A stretch of 64,000 nt of DNA from Bacteroidales bacterium (GCA_017438975.1 JAFRUH010000009.1:247145-311144); one strand, 5' to 3'. Positions 1 through 10,481 are shown, numbered from the stretch's first letter. A program made the numbers and translations. The notes: generated from the sequence alone by a model not told the origin.

Positions 1-507
1 GGCCGTCCGTTCGGAGGGAAGGGCGTACCGGGTGAATTCCGCAGCCGGCCGTTTCAGGCAGTTCGCCACTGTCTCTCCCGTGGCATCGTACCGGAAACAC
101 CACGAGGTCCCCAGCGTCACGAGAACCTTGTTGCTTTCTTTCCAGAAGGCGGAAGCCGTTTCCAGCGCCGCGTTGGCGCCTTCCAGGAAGGCTTCCGGCG
201 TTTCCCGCGCGAAGGAGGTATGGTGGGAGAAAGAGCAGATCCGCCCGTCGCCCGCCCCGATTTCGACGCAGTCGTCCGCCGTAAAAGGAATTCCGGAAGC
301 GAGCCGGGCGGCGGCGTTGCAAAGGGAAACGGGGTTATAGAGGGGACCGAACGGGTTCACGCAGACGTCGAATCCCGTTTCGGCGAGCCGCCGGCCGGTT
401 TCCTCGGCGAAGCAGCTGCCAAGGACCATGATCTTGTCCCGGTAGGAGATCCCGAAGGGCAGGGGAGGGACCGTGACCGGTGTCTGGAGTTTCAGCATAT
501 CAGCCAT
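1..507 (-). CDS. GSCFA-domain protein (N-terminal part; cut by window edge)
   Basis: The first 169 codons of a minus-strand gene are present; the 3' end lies outside the window. The signature that names the GSCFA family (Gly-Ser-Cys-Phe-Ala) is visible around residue 30, followed by Glu-Glu-Thr-Gly. The family is an SGNH-hydrolase-like group common in Bacteroidetes, with no firmly established substrate. I chose the ATG at 505-507; an in-frame ATG three codons on is also possible. There is no signal peptide, so it is probably cytoplasmic. It is divergent from the gene at 562. Family assignment is good, function unknown. Confidence 0.85.
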   Translation of the reverse strand, partial: MADMLKLQTPVTVPPLPFGISYRDKIMVLGSCFAEETGRRLAETGFDVCVNPFGPLYNPVSLCNAAARLASGIPFTADDCVEIGAGDGRICSFSHHTSFARETPEAFLEGANAALETASAFWKESNKVLVTLGTSWCFRYDATGETVANCLKRPAAEFTRYALPSERTA

Positions 508-535
508 ATTTTCAGTAAAAATAAGCAAAAATTAG

Positions 536-543
536 TAAATTTG
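536..543 (+). promoter_or_regulatory. Bacteroidetes -7 box (TAAATTTG)
   Basis: The octamer fits TAnnTTTG and ends 18 bp before the ATG at 562. No TTTG (-33) element is visible at the usual 19-21 bp distance, so this is only a probable promoter. Confidence 0.45.
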
Positions 544-561
544 TACGTTAATCCAGCTGTT

Positions 562-1767
562 ATGAGACGATTCCTGCTTCTGGTCCTGCTGTCCCTTTCC
601 GTTTCGGTTCCCGGAGCGGCGCAGGGACTGGAAGATTTCTTCGGCGAGTTCTTCGGCTTTCCTTCCAGGACGGAGAGGAAACCCTTCTCCTTTACCGGCG
701 ACCTCCTCTTCGACTGGACCTTCCTCAATGATGAAATCCGTCCCGAGGGGCCAGAAGGCCTGGTTTCCGGGACCATGGCTGGAGCTCGCCTGACTCCTTT
801 CGCGGGTATCAAGGTCGACGGCGGCAAGGCCGGGGTCCATCGCATCCTCGGCGGCATGGACATATTCAAGGAGTTCGGAGGCGACCCTGTCCTGGCCGGC
901 GAAGTCCTTCTGTATTACCGCTATGACAACCGGTTCGGAAATACGGAATTTTCAGCCCTGGCAGGCTGTTTCCCGAGGCTTAAGACCGGGGGAGATTATG
1001 ACCGGATGGTCCTTTCGGACGAGGTCCGTTTCTATGACAACAACCTGGACGGACTCCTCCTGCAGTTCCGCAGGCCGCGTTCCTTCTATGAAATCTGCCT
1101 CGACTGGAACGGCAAGTACGGGGTGGAACGCCGGGAAGAATTCAATGTCTTCACCTATGGCGAGTCCGCCCTTCTGGACTGGCTGAAACTGGGCTGGGAG
1201 GGAATGTTCCATCACTATGCCAACAGCGTCGTCGCTAAGGGCGTCGTAGATGATCACGTGCTCAATCCCTGGGTCGCCTTCGACTTTTCTTCCCGAACGC
1301 GTCTCCAGGCGCTTTCGGTGAAAGCCGGGCCCGTCCTTTCCTATCAGCGGGACCGCCGCTACAAGGAATTCGAACTGCCTTGGGGCTTCCTCGTGACGAC
1401 CGATGTCCGGAACTGGAGTTTCGGGATCCGGAACGACCTCTATTACGGATGGAGCATGGTGCCTTATTTCTACAAGACCGATTCCACCGGCTCCCGCTTC
1501 GGAACCGACCTTTATATGCGGTCGATGAAGATCGCCCTCGATACCGGATATGACGGCGGACTGGCCGATATCCTGTCCTTCTACTGGGCCCCCCGCCTCG
1601 GCGAGTTCCTCTCCGTCCGCGTCAACTGCGAACTCCTTTTCAACCGGGGAAGCTATATCGGCATGGACCAGTACGGAACCCTTGTTTTCGACCTTGAAAA
1701 CATCGGGAAACGGAGATCATCCGCCCGCGGCCGAAGAAATCCCCAGACCTTCCAATATTCCTTGTGA
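562..1767 (+). CDS. Predicted secreted / outer-membrane barrel protein, unknown function
   Basis: This 401-residue protein starts with a clear signal peptide (Met-Arg-Arg, then a Leu/Val-rich core, then Gly-Ala-Ala before Gln). The frame stays open upstream, but the signal peptide and the promoter box at 536-543 place the start at 562. The mature part has many alternating aromatic and hydrophobic stretches of 8-10 residues (Tyr, Trp and Phe rich), as expected of outer-membrane beta strands. It ends in an unusual Arg/Lys/Ser-rich tail of about 20 residues rather than a terminal aromatic strand. The stop codon overlaps the ATG of the nucleotidase lipoprotein (TGATG), so the two are co-translated. 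No family recognised. Confidence 0.7.
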   Translation: MRRFLLLVLLSLSVSVPGAAQGLEDFFGEFFGFPSRTERKPFSFTGDLLFDWTFLNDEIRPEGPEGLVSGTMAGARLTPFAGIKVDGGKAGVHRILGGMDIFKEFGGDPVLAGEVLLYYRYDNRFGNTEFSALAGCFPRLKTGGDYDRMVLSDEVRFYDNNLDGLLLQFRRPRSFYEICLDWNGKYGVERREEFNVFTYGESALLDWLKLGWEGMFHHYANSVVAKGVVDDHVLNPWVAFDFSSRTRLQALSVKAGPVLSYQRDRRYKEFELPWGFLVTTDVRNWSFGIRNDLYYGWSMVPYFYKTDSTGSRFGTDLYMRSMKIALDTGYDGGLADILSFYWAPRLGEFLSVRVNCELLFNRGSYIGMDQYGTLVFDLENIGKRRSSARGRRNPQTFQYSL

Positions 1768-3518
1768 TGAGAACGAAAACCCTTCTGACTGCGGCTCTCG
1801 CAGCCCTCCTGGCCGTTTCCTGCAACTCCCGCCTGAAAGACGGCGAGTACAGCCTTACCCTATTGACTACCAATGACATCCACGGCCACTATTTCGATTC
1901 GACCTATACCGGAGACCGGCTCTCCAAGTCGCTCTTCGCCGTGAACCGGGTCGTGGACAGCGTCCGGACCGAAAGGGGAGCGGACCGGGTCATCCTGGTC
2001 GATGCGGGAGACATTTTCCAGGGCGACAACGCGGCCTACTATTTCAACTATGTCGATACCCTGACGCCGCACGTCTATCCCAGGATGGCCAGATATATGG
2101 GCTACGATGCGATCGCGGTAGGGAACCATGACGTCGAGACCGGGCATCGGGTCTATGACCGTGTGGCCGCCCAGTTCGCCGAGTACAAGATTCCCTTCCT
2201 CGCCGGCAACGCCATCCGGAACGACAACGGCAAACCCTATTTCCCGCTTTATACGATCCTGAAGCGCGGGGGCCTCAAGGTCGCCGTCCTCGGCTATACC
2301 AACCCCAATATGAAGGCCTGGCTGAACGAGAGCGTCTGGAGCGGCATGCATTTCGAGTCACTTATCCCCCTCGTGCAGCAGGACGTCGACCGGGTCGTCG
2401 CGAAGGAGAAGCCGCAGGTCGTGATCGTCGCTGTCCACAGCGGTACCGGATCCGGGAAGGGAGAAGCGCTTGAGAGCCAGGGACTTGATCTATTGAAGAG
2501 CCTTCGGGGTGTCGATTTCCTCGTCTGCTCGCACGATCACCGTCCCTATACCGAGGCGGCGGACGGAATCTGCCTGATCAACTCGGGAAGCCATTGCCGG
2601 AACCTCGGTCTCGGGGAAATCAAGGTCTCCGTCCAAAAGGGAAAGGTCGTGGGCAAGGAACTTTCCTGCGGGCTCATCCCGATCCGGGAGGGAGCCGTGG
2701 ACAAAAAGATGCAGGAGGAATTCCATGCCGATTACGAGGCGGTCAAGGCCTTCACCCTCCGGGAGGTGGGAGAACTCAAGACCGACCTCCGCACCCGCGA
2801 TGCTTTCTGCGGGATGAGCGATTACATCAATCTGGTCCATACACTGCAGATTTCCTGTGCACCCGCCCAGATTTCCTTCGCAGCGCCCCTGACCTACAAC
2901 GGATTCGTCAAAGCGGGTACGCTGATCTACAACGACCTTTTCACGATCTATCCGTTCGAGAACCAGCTCTATGTCGTCCGGATGACCGGTGAAGAGATCC
3001 GGAACTATCTGGAATTCAGTTATGACAATTGGATCCAGACGGTATCCGGCAAGGATGACCACGTGCTCAAAATCCGCCAGCGTGATGACGCGAGGACGGG
3101 GCAGAAAGGCTGGTCCTTCGTCGCGCGGAGCTATAATTTCGATTCCGCTGCAGGCCTGAATTATACCGTAGACGTGACGAAACCCCGCGGGGAGCGGGTT
3201 TCGATCTCTTCCATGGCCTCGGGCGAACCCTTCGATCCGGCCAAGGAGTACTTCGTCGCCATGACCTCCTACCGGGCGAGCGGAGGTGGCGGACTGATGC
3301 ACGGCGGTGCCGGTATCGACACGGACAGGATCGACGAGCGCGTCGTTTCCCGCTATCCCGAAATCCGGAACATCCTCTACAACTATCTGCTGGATATGGG
3401 GTCCATCGATCCCGCCGTCACGGGCGATCCCGCCCGCATCGGCACCTGGAAATTCGTACCTGAAAAGATCGCCGTCCCCGCCCTCGAACGCGACATGCAA
3501 CTCCTCTTCGGGAGGTAA
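1767..3518 (+). CDS. 5'-nucleotidase / 2',3'-cyclic phosphodiesterase family lipoprotein (UshA-like)
   Basis: A 583-residue metallophosphoesterase with the domain order of UshA-type 5'-nucleotidases. It starts with a lipoprotein signal peptide ending Ala-Val-Ser-Cys. The N-terminal catalytic domain shows Asn-Asp-Ile-His-Gly-His, Asp-Ala-Gly-Asp, Gly-Asn-His-Asp and a late His-Asp-His metal-binding motif. The C-terminal 5'-nucleotidase domain covers roughly residues 330-560. It probably releases nucleosides and phosphate from nucleotides in the periplasm or at the cell surface. A GTG three bases upstream is in frame, but the ATG at 1767, overlapping the previous stop, fits the lipoprotein signal better. 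It converges directly on the glycosyltransferase gene with no gap. Confidence 0.92.
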   Translation: MRTKTLLTAALAALLAVSCNSRLKDGEYSLTLLTTNDIHGHYFDSTYTGDRLSKSLFAVNRVVDSVRTERGADRVILVDAGDIFQGDNAAYYFNYVDTLTPHVYPRMARYMGYDAIAVGNHDVETGHRVYDRVAAQFAEYKIPFLAGNAIRNDNGKPYFPLYTILKRGGLKVAVLGYTNPNMKAWLNESVWSGMHFESLIPLVQQDVDRVVAKEKPQVVIVAVHSGTGSGKGEALESQGLDLLKSLRGVDFLVCSHDHRPYTEAADGICLINSGSHCRNLGLGEIKVSVQKGKVVGKELSCGLIPIREGAVDKKMQEEFHADYEAVKAFTLREVGELKTDLRTRDAFCGMSDYINLVHTLQISCAPAQISFAAPLTYNGFVKAGTLIYNDLFTIYPFENQLYVVRMTGEEIRNYLEFSYDNWIQTVSGKDDHVLKIRQRDDARTGQKGWSFVARSYNFDSAAGLNYTVDVTKPRGERVSISSMASGEPFDPAKEYFVAMTSYRASGGGGLMHGGAGIDTDRIDERVVSRYPEIRNILYNYLLDMGSIDPAVTGDPARIGTWKFVPEKIAVPALERDMQLLFGR

Positions 3519-4691
3519 TTATCCGATCTTCCTGATCTGCGTGCGGCGGGCGATGATGGCGTTGTAGCGGTCGATGGCTTCGCCGGCGATGTCCTCCCAG
3601 GAGCGGACGATCCGGTGGGAGGCGGCCTCTCCTACGCGTGCGATGCGCTCCCGGTCGGCATACAGGGAGCGGAGCGCCGCTTCGAAGTCTTCCGCCGTGT
3701 TTTCGATCAGGAATCCCGTCTCCCCGTCCCGGAGCATCCCGGAAGCGGAGGCGTCGCGGAGCATGATGGAAGGGGTATGGAGGGCGGCGGCTTCCCGTAC
3801 GACGAGCCCGTCCGTGTCATAGAGGGAAGGGAAGAGGAAGAGGTCCGCCGCAGCGTAGTGCCGTGTCAGTTTTTCCCTGTCGGTCAGCCGGCCGACGAAG
3901 GTGACCTTCCCGTCCAGTCCCAGTTCGCTCACGAGCGCCTTCATCTCTTTCTCCGCATATCCGGTTCCGATGAAGAACATCCGGAAGGGGAGATCCTTGA
4001 TCCGGGCGAGGGTTTCGATCGTGAGTCGGACGTTCTTCTCCCAGATGTGCTGGCCGACGAATAGGAGCGAAAACTCTTCCGGGGCTATGCCGAATTCCTT
4101 CCGGGCCTCCGTAAAGAAGGTCTCCGGGTAGTCTCCGACGAGGTCGCAGCCGTTCATCATCACCTCGATGTTCCCCTTGTAGCCGTAGCTGTAGAGCACG
4201 TCCTTGACGGATTCCTGGGGGACCCAGACCTCGTCGGCCTGCTCATAGAAGCGGACGATTTCGGAAATGATCGTATCGACGAGGACGGTGCCGGGGATGA
4301 CGCGGGAGAAATCGTCGCGGTATTTCGAATGGAAGGTGGCGACGAGGGGTATTTTCTGGTTCCGCGCGATCCGGGCAGCCGTCATGCCGGCCATGAAGGG
4401 ACTGTGGGCGTGGACGATCCGGAAGCGGCGCCGGAGAATTTTCCTCAAAAAGACCGGGTCCATCTCGGAAATGCCTGTCACATAAGGCGCCCGGAAGGGA
4501 ACCTTGACGGACAGATAGTCCAGTACCTCGTATTTCTTGTCACTGTAGTCGGCTCCGGGGTTCCGGGGGGTGACGACGCAGACGCCGCCGACTTTTTCCT
4601 GCATCCAGCGGGCATAATTCTCCACGCAGATGGCAACTCCGTCCATGACGGGCGGAAAGCTTTCGTTAAAAAGACCGATGTTTGAAATCAT
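3519..4691 (-). CDS. Glycosyltransferase family 4 (GT-B fold), diacylglycerol glucosyltransferase-like
   Basis: A 390-residue retaining GT4 enzyme. The N-terminal half has the Phe-Pro-Pro-x-x-x-Gly-Val acceptor-side motif and His-Ala-His-Ser-Pro typical of GT4 lipid glycosyltransferases. The C-terminal half has Phe-Val-Gly-Arg (near residue 260) and a nucleotide-sugar-binding stretch Val-Arg-Glu-Ala-Ala-Ala-Leu-His. Closest recognised types are 1,2-diacylglycerol 3-alpha-glucosyltransferases and mannosyltransferases such as PimB; which donor and acceptor are used cannot be told. There is no signal peptide; peripheral membrane association is likely. The ATG overlaps the antiporter stop codon by four bases, so the two are translationally coupled. 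Confidence 0.85.
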   Translation of the reverse strand: MISNIGLFNESFPPVMDGVAICVENYARWMQEKVGGVCVVTPRNPGADYSDKKYEVLDYLSVKVPFRAPYVTGISEMDPVFLRKILRRRFRIVHAHSPFMAGMTAARIARNQKIPLVATFHSKYRDDFSRVIPGTVLVDTIISEIVRFYEQADEVWVPQESVKDVLYSYGYKGNIEVMMNGCDLVGDYPETFFTEARKEFGIAPEEFSLLFVGQHIWEKNVRLTIETLARIKDLPFRMFFIGTGYAEKEMKALVSELGLDGKVTFVGRLTDREKLTRHYAAADLFLFPSLYDTDGLVVREAAALHTPSIMLRDASASGMLRDGETGFLIENTAEDFEAALRSLYADRERIARVGEAASHRIVRSWEDIAGEAIDRYNAIIARRTQIRKIG

Positions 4692-6943
4692 AGTGTCTGT
4701 ACTCTGTTCAGGTCATCCTGTTCTCCTACGATCCAGAGAATGTCCCCTTCTTCGAAAGTGATCGAAAGGTCCGGCTTCAAAAGGTTTCCGTCGGTCTTTT
4801 CGATGCCTGCGACGAAGCAGTGGTACGTATCCCTGAGTCCGCTGGAACGGACATCCTTCCCGATGAGGGAAGAGTCCTTTCCGATGAGGAGGTGGTTGAG
4901 TTTCATTTCGTTCTCCGCGGCCATGGTCTCGTCGACGGTGAGGGACTCGTTGCGGAGTTCCGTCGCGAAGGCTTCCATCTCGCTGTCCGTGGCGATGACC
5001 TGGATCCGGTCTCCCGGATAGAGCCGGTCGTTCCCCTTCGGGATGTTGATCCGCCGGTTGCCGCGGAGGATGGACACGACCTGGATGCCGAAGCGTTTCC
5101 CGAGGTTCAGTTCCGAAAGGGTCTTGCCTATCCATCCGGATTCGCCCGGAATCTCAAAGTCGCTGAGGTGCAAGTCCTTGGAAATCAGGTCTTCGGCATA
5201 TTCTGGCTTCTTGGAGCCCAGGTATTCGTCCCTGAGGTCCCGGGAGCGGAGGTTGTTCAGGAAGGTCCGTTCGATCCGGATCGAGCGGCGCTTGACCCAG
5301 CGGCTGAAGATCATGACCGCGATCAGCACGAGGGCGAGAAGGATCAGGAGGGCGCCGGAGGTATGGAAGAGGCGCACGAGCGTCGTGAACACGAATCCGA
5401 GGGCAATGGCGATCCGGATGACGATCGTCCCGATCAGCGGGGCGCGGTTTCCCTTGTTCTGGTTCCAGAGGGCGACGAACTCCTCGGAATGGTTCTTCTT
5501 GATCATGATGGACCGCAGGAACGGGGCCATCAGGAGGATGGTCGCGGCGGCCGAGACGATGTCGGACCAGGGTTCCGGGATCCATTTCGCCACGAAGGGA
5601 ACGAGGAAGCGGAAGGCGAGGGTCTGGATCGCGAAGCAGATGATCGAGTAGACGACCGTCAGCTTGACGATGGCGAAAAGGAAGTCTTTCCAGTAGCTTT
5701 CCCGGCCGGTCGCGGCCGGAGCGCCGCCGGAAGCGTAGCGCCCGAGGAAGGAGATCCATTTCTGGGGAAGATGCCGCTCCAGGAAGCCGTAGAAGGGCTC
5801 AGCGAGGCGGATCATATAAGGCGTCAGGAAGATCGTGATGACCGAAACGGCCACGACGATCGGGTAGAGGAAGTTGCCGGTCACCCCGAGGGAAACCCCG
5901 AGGGAGGCGATGATGAAAGCGAATTCACCGATCTGAGTCAAGGAGAATCCGCACTGGATGGCCGTCTTCAGGGACTGTCCGGAAAGCAGGACGCCGAGGG
6001 TGGCGAAGAAGGCCTGCCCGAAGAGGACGGTCAGCGTGATGACCACGATCGGCAGCCAATACTGGGCGATCATGGCCGGGTCGACCATCATTCCGACGGA
6101 TACGAAGAAGATGGCCCCGAAGAGGTCCTTGACCGGTTTGACGAGCCGGTCGATATGCTCCGCTTCGACGGTTTCGGCGAGGATCGAGCCCATGATGAAG
6201 GCCCCGAATGCGGCGGAGAAGCCGGTCTTGGCCGCCAGGACGACCATCCCGAAACAGAGAGCCAGGGCGACGACGAGGAGGGTCTCGTCGTTCATCAGTC
6301 CCCGGGCCTTCCGGAGCAGAAGGGGGATCAGGTAGATGCCGACGACGAACCAGAGGATCAGGAAAAAGACCAGTTTCAGGATGCTCTGGAGCATTTCTCC
6401 GCCTTCGACGCTGTTGCTGACGGCCATGGTCGACAGGACGACCATCAGGACCACGGCGAGGATGTCCTCCAGGATCAGGATGCTCAGGACGAGCCCCGTA
6501 AACTGCTTTTTCCGGAGGCCCAGGTCGTCGAAGGCCTTGTAGATGATCGTCGTCGAGGACATGGCGATCATGCCCCCGAGGAAGATCGCGTCCATCTTGC
6601 TCCACCCGAAGGAGGAGCCGACCGTGAATCCGAGGAAGATCATCCCGAAAATGATGGTCAGGGCGGCAATGATGGCCGGCCCGCCGACCTTCACGATCTT
6701 TTTGAAACTGAACTCCAGGCCGAGGGCGAAGAGGAGGAAGATCACGCCGATGTCAGCCCAGATGTGGATCGAGGCCGCATCGATGACGGACGGGGTCAGG
6801 GCGAAATGGGGACTGGCGATGAAACCGGCCACGATGTAACCGAGGACGAGCGGCTGCTTTAGTTTCTTGAAAAGCAGGGTCATCACTCCTGCGCAGATCA
6901 GGATCAGCGCAAGGTCGGCGATCAACGGGGCGAGTTCGGACAT
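4688..6943 (-). CDS. CPA2-family cation:proton antiporter with C-terminal RCK/TrkA_C domains
   Basis: A 751-residue membrane protein. Residues 1-390 hold the CPA2 (Kef/NapA-like) antiporter core of about 12 helices, with Tyr-Ile-Val-Ala-Gly-Phe early on and the Gly-Phe-Ser-Ala-Ala-Phe-Gly-Ala-Phe conserved helix. A second hydrophobic block of about four helices (residues 430-570) is extra to the usual core. The C-terminal 150 residues form TrkA_C-type ligand-binding domains, ending with the Glu-Gly-Asp-Ile-Leu-Trp-Ile-Val-Gly-Glu pattern. There is no full NAD-binding RCK_N domain. It probably exchanges K+ or Na+ for H+. It is followed with a four-base overlap by the GT4 gene. Confidence 0.88.
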   Translation of the reverse strand: MSELAPLIADLALILICAGVMTLLFKKLKQPLVLGYIVAGFIASPHFALTPSVIDAASIHIWADIGVIFLLFALGLEFSFKKIVKVGGPAIIAALTIIFGMIFLGFTVGSSFGWSKMDAIFLGGMIAMSSTTIIYKAFDDLGLRKKQFTGLVLSILILEDILAVVLMVVLSTMAVSNSVEGGEMLQSILKLVFFLILWFVVGIYLIPLLLRKARGLMNDETLLVVALALCFGMVVLAAKTGFSAAFGAFIMGSILAETVEAEHIDRLVKPVKDLFGAIFFVSVGMMVDPAMIAQYWLPIVVITLTVLFGQAFFATLGVLLSGQSLKTAIQCGFSLTQIGEFAFIIASLGVSLGVTGNFLYPIVVAVSVITIFLTPYMIRLAEPFYGFLERHLPQKWISFLGRYASGGAPAATGRESYWKDFLFAIVKLTVVYSIICFAIQTLAFRFLVPFVAKWIPEPWSDIVSAAATILLMAPFLRSIMIKKNHSEEFVALWNQNKGNRAPLIGTIVIRIAIALGFVFTTLVRLFHTSGALLILLALVLIAVMIFSRWVKRRSIRIERTFLNNLRSRDLRDEYLGSKKPEYAEDLISKDLHLSDFEIPGESGWIGKTLSELNLGKRFGIQVVSILRGNRRINIPKGNDRLYPGDRIQVIATDSEMEAFATELRNESLTVDETMAAENEMKLNHLLIGKDSSLIGKDVRSSGLRDTYHCFVAGIEKTDGNLLKPDLSITFEEGDILWIVGEQDDLNRVQTL

Positions 6944-6949
6944 ATCGCG

Positions 6950-8914
6950 TCAGTCTTTCAGGCCGGACTGCAGGAATTCCACGAATCCGGGTATGCTCAG
7001 GTTGTATCCCCGGGGACCGGCGAGGGTATTTCCGTCGGAATCGAGGATGACGTAATTCGGCTGTGCGTTGACGCCGAAGCGGTTCAGCGCGATGTAGGAA
7101 TTGACTCCCGCCATGTCTTTCAGCACCTTTCCTTTCGGGGTCGTGATCCATTCCGATTCCGGAAGCGGTTCACGGAAATCGGTATAGAGGGCAACGATCT
7201 CGAAACGGTCGCGGAGCAGCTGCAGGACGGCCGGATCGCTCCAGACACGGGCCTCCATCTCGCGGCAGTTGGTGCAGCCTTTGCCGGTAATGTCGACAAA
7301 GACCGGTTTTCCGCTCGCTTTCGAAGCGTCGAGCGCTTCCTGGAGGGAGAAGTATCCGGTCAGTCCGTGGGGCATTTTCAGGTCTCCGCGGGTGCTTCCC
7401 GGAGCGGGAGCGGAAACCGTCGTCCCCTGGCCTTCCGCGTAGTTCGCGATGACGAAGTCCTGGGTCTCGATCGGGGGCAGGTAGCCGGAAAGGGCCTTCA
7501 GCGGGGCTCCGAACATGCCCGGGACCATATATACGACGAAGGAGAAGACCGCGATGGCGAGCGAGAGGCGCAGGACGCCGATGCGCTCGACGGGTTCATC
7601 GTCGTTCTTGAAACGGATCTTTCCGAGGAGGTAGAAGCCGAGGAGGGTGAACACGACGATCCAGATCGCCAGGTAGACCTCCCGGTCGAGGATGCCCCAT
7701 CCGTAGGTCTGGTCGGCGACGCTGAGGAACTTGAATCCGAAAGCGACTTCGATGAAGCCCATCACGACCTTGACGCTGTTCAGCCAGCTGCCGCTCTTCA
7801 TCTTCTTCAGCAGCTCCGGGAAGAGGGCGAAGAGGGTGAAGGGGAGGGCGAAGGCGATGGAGAAGGCCAGCATCGTGATGATCGGGGTCCAAACCTCGCC
7901 TTGGGTCGACTTGATCAGGACCGAGCCGACGATCGGGCCGGTACAGGAGAAGGAAACCAGCACGAGGGTCAGTGCCATGAAAAAGACGCCCCCGAGGCCC
8001 TTCATTCCGGTATTCTTGTCACTCTTGTTGACAAGGGAAGAGGGAAGGGTGATCTCGAACGCTCCGAAGAAGGAGGCTGCGAAGACCATGAACACGAGGA
8101 AGAACAGGATGTTCGGGAGCCAGTGGGTGGCGAGCCAGTTGAAGATGCTGGCCGTCACGGCGCCGCCGCCGATCACCCAGGTCAGTCCGATGATGATCGC
8201 GATCGGAACGGTATAGAGGAGGACGATGAAAAGCCCGTACATGAAGGCCTTGAAGCGTCCCTGGTGGACATTGTCGGATCCTTTCAGGAAGAAGGAGATC
8301 GTCATCGGGACCATCGGGAACACGCAAGGGGTCAGGAGCATGGCGAAGCCCCAGAGAATCGCCTCGATGATCAGCGCCCAGAGTCCTTTCCTGCCTTCAC
8401 CGCTGCTTTCCGGATCGGAGATCAAGGTCTGGTTCCCGTCCGCAGGAGAGACGGCCGCGGCCGCAGGATCAGCGGCTCCTATCTTGATGCTGAACCCCTC
8501 TTCTTCGGGGAAACCGCACTGCGTATCGGTACAGGCCTGCCAGCCGATCGTTCCCTCGAGGACGGCTTCCCCTGAGGAGCGGACATCCTGGACATAGACG
8601 GCTTTGTTGAACAGGACGTCTTCATCCTTGTACACGACCGGCTTGGAAATCTCCTGGAGGGCTCCCTCCAGCTGCGCTCCGCCCGTCGAGGTGAAGGTAA
8701 CCTTCGTCGGATTGAACTCGTGGTTGGCTGCGTAGATGTGCATGCCATCGTTGATCCTTCCCGTGAAGGTGATCCGGTAGAGGTCCTCTCCGGTCTTTTC
8801 CTGGGTAACGGACCACTGCACGGATGCGGATTCTCCCAAATCCTGCGCAAAGGCAGAGACGTTCACCAGGAACGCCGCCAGGAGTGCGGTGATTCTGAAT
8901 AGTTTACTTCGCAT
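6950..8914 (-). CDS. dsbD: Thiol:disulfide interchange protein, DsbD-like
   Basis: A 654-residue protein with all three modules of DsbD. A signal peptide ends Phe-Ala before Gln. The periplasmic N-terminal domain carries the Cys-x5-Cys pair (Ala-Cys-Thr-Asp-Thr-Gln-Cys). The central membrane domain of about eight helices has Thr-Pro-Cys-Val-Phe-Pro and Phe-Ser-Cys-Thr-Gly-Pro, the two transmembrane redox cysteines. The C-terminal thioredoxin-like domain has Cys-Thr-Asn-Cys near residue 545. It carries electrons from cytoplasmic thioredoxin to periplasmic disulfide partners. It overlaps the 3' end of rny by 11 bases and is probably cotranscribed with it. Confidence 0.93.
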   Translation of the reverse strand: MRSKLFRITALLAAFLVNVSAFAQDLGESASVQWSVTQEKTGEDLYRITFTGRINDGMHIYAANHEFNPTKVTFTSTGGAQLEGALQEISKPVVYKDEDVLFNKAVYVQDVRSSGEAVLEGTIGWQACTDTQCGFPEEEGFSIKIGAADPAAAAVSPADGNQTLISDPESSGEGRKGLWALIIEAILWGFAMLLTPCVFPMVPMTISFFLKGSDNVHQGRFKAFMYGLFIVLLYTVPIAIIIGLTWVIGGGAVTASIFNWLATHWLPNILFFLVFMVFAASFFGAFEITLPSSLVNKSDKNTGMKGLGGVFFMALTLVLVSFSCTGPIVGSVLIKSTQGEVWTPIITMLAFSIAFALPFTLFALFPELLKKMKSGSWLNSVKVVMGFIEVAFGFKFLSVADQTYGWGILDREVYLAIWIVVFTLLGFYLLGKIRFKNDDEPVERIGVLRLSLAIAVFSFVVYMVPGMFGAPLKALSGYLPPIETQDFVIANYAEGQGTTVSAPAPGSTRGDLKMPHGLTGYFSLQEALDASKASGKPVFVDITGKGCTNCREMEARVWSDPAVLQLLRDRFEIVALYTDFREPLPESEWITTPKGKVLKDMAGVNSYIALNRFGVNAQPNYVILDSDGNTLAGPRGYNLSIPGFVEFLQSGLKD

Positions 8915-10445
8915 AAGCTACGGATCTGGTTTCGCGGATAACGGTGATCTTGACCTGTCCAGGATAGGTCATTTCGTCCTGGATCTTCTTCGCGATATCG
9001 CCGGAAAGGGTAGCCGCCTGTTCGTCGGAGACCTGCTCGGCGCCGACGATGACCCGCAGTTCGCGGCCGGCCTGGATGGCGTAGGACTTGGTCACGCCCG
9101 GATAGGCGGCGGCGAGGTCTTCCATTCCCTTGAGACGCTTGATGTAGGACTCGATGACTTCGCGGCGGGCTCCCGGACGGGCGCCGGAGATCGCGTCGCC
9201 GACCAGGACGATCGGAGCGATCAGGGAGGTCATCTCCGTCTCTTCATGGTGGGCGCCGATGGCGTTGCAGATCTCGGGTTTCTCCTTGAACTGCTCGGCG
9301 AGCTTCATGCCGAGGATGGCGTGCGGAAGCTCCGGATCGGCTTCGGAAACCTTGCCGATATCATGCAGGAGGCCGGCCCGCTTGGCCATCTTGACGTTGA
9401 GACCGAGCTCGGAAGCCATGATCGCGCAGATGTTGGCCACTTCGCGGGAGTGCTGCAGAAGATTCTGGCCATAGGAAGAACGGTATTTCATCCGGCCGAT
9501 GAGCCGGACCAGTTCCATGCTCATGCCGTGGATGCCGAGGTCGATGCAGGTCCGCTTTCCGGTCTCGAGGATCTCGTCCTCAAGCTGCTTCTGGACCTTC
9601 GTGACGACTTCCTCGATGCGGGCGGGGTGGATACGGCCGTCGATGACCAGCTGGTGCAGGGCGAGCCTGGCGACTTCCCGGCGGACCGGATCGAAAGCGG
9701 AGAGAAGGATGGCGTCCGGCGTGTCGTCGACGACGATTTCGACGCCGGTCGCGGCCTCGAGGGCACGGATGTTCCGTCCTTCCCGTCCGATGATCCGTCC
9801 CTTGATTTCGTCGTTCTCGATCGGGAAGGTCGTCACGGCATTCTCGATCGCCGTTTCGGTCGCGGTCCGCTGGATCGTATTGATAACGATGCGCTTGGCT
9901 TCCTTCGCGGCGTTGAGACGGGCCTCGTCCATGGTGTCGTTGATATAGGCCTGGGCCTCGGTGCGGGCTTCCGCCTTCATATTCTCCATGAGGGTGTTCT
10001 TCGCCTCGGTCGCCGTCATCCCGGCGATGTTCTCGAGAAGGCGGTTGGCTTCGCCGATGCGCTTTTCGTACTCGTCGGTCCTGCGGGCGAGGGCGTCCTG
10101 CTGGCCCTTCAGGGAAGCGCGCAGGTTCTCGATTTCCTTGCTCTTTTTCTGGAATTCGGCGGTCTGCTGGTTCAGCGTGCCCTCTTTCTGCTTGATGCGG
10201 GATTCCGCCTCGCGGATCTGGGAGTTCTTCTCATTGACATATTGCTCGTGCTCGCTCTTGAGGTTCAGGAACTTCTCCTTGGCCTGGAGGATCTTTTCGT
10301 TCTTGATCTTCTCTGCCTCGAGGTTGGCTTTCTCAATGATGTCGGCGCTCTTCCCCTTGAGGATCGAGCGGTTGACCAGTATGTATGCCACAAGTGCGAC
10401 CACGGCACCTGCGATAAATGCGAGAATGATAGGTAATAAGTTCAT
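8904..10445 (-). CDS. rny: Ribonuclease Y
   Basis: A 513-residue endoribonuclease with the complete RNase Y architecture: an N-terminal membrane anchor (residues 1-25), a long charged coiled coil (about 30-190), a KH domain with [10 protein letters not shown] (near 215), and an HD domain with His-Ser-Arg-Glu-Val-Ala and Leu-Leu-His-Asp-Ile-Gly-Lys. The length matches the usual 510-520 residues. It starts mRNA decay at the inner membrane. The zapA, RNA and rny order is typical of Bacteroidales. Downstream dsbD overlaps its stop codon region. Confidence 0.96.
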   Translation of the reverse strand: MNLLPIILAFIAGAVVALVAYILVNRSILKGKSADIIEKANLEAEKIKNEKILQAKEKFLNLKSEHEQYVNEKNSQIREAESRIKQKEGTLNQQTAEFQKKSKEIENLRASLKGQQDALARRTDEYEKRIGEANRLLENIAGMTATEAKNTLMENMKAEARTEAQAYINDTMDEARLNAAKEAKRIVINTIQRTATETAIENAVTTFPIENDEIKGRIIGREGRNIRALEAATGVEIVVDDTPDAILLSAFDPVRREVARLALHQLVIDGRIHPARIEEVVTKVQKQLEDEILETGKRTCIDLGIHGMSMELVRLIGRMKYRSSYGQNLLQHSREVANICAIMASELGLNVKMAKRAGLLHDIGKVSEADPELPHAILGMKLAEQFKEKPEICNAIGAHHEETEMTSLIAPIVLVGDAISGARPGARREVIESYIKRLKGMEDLAAAYPGVTKSYAIQAGRELRVIVGAEQVSDEQAATLSGDIAKKIQDEMTYPGQVKITVIRETRSVAYAK

Positions 10446-10481
10446 TTTCAGTTATATATTTGTTGTTGTCGTTCATGCAAA

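Noticed and set aside
562-3518. Starts upstream of 562 (from about 220) for the barrel gene
   Set aside because: The longer frame overlaps the GSCFA gene and would bury the signal peptide; the -7 box at 536-543 supports the later start.
4820-6862. A 680-codon open frame antisense to the antiporter
   Set aside because: Extremely Asp/Glu/Gly/Arg-rich low-complexity product; an artefact of the codons for hydrophobic residues read backwards.
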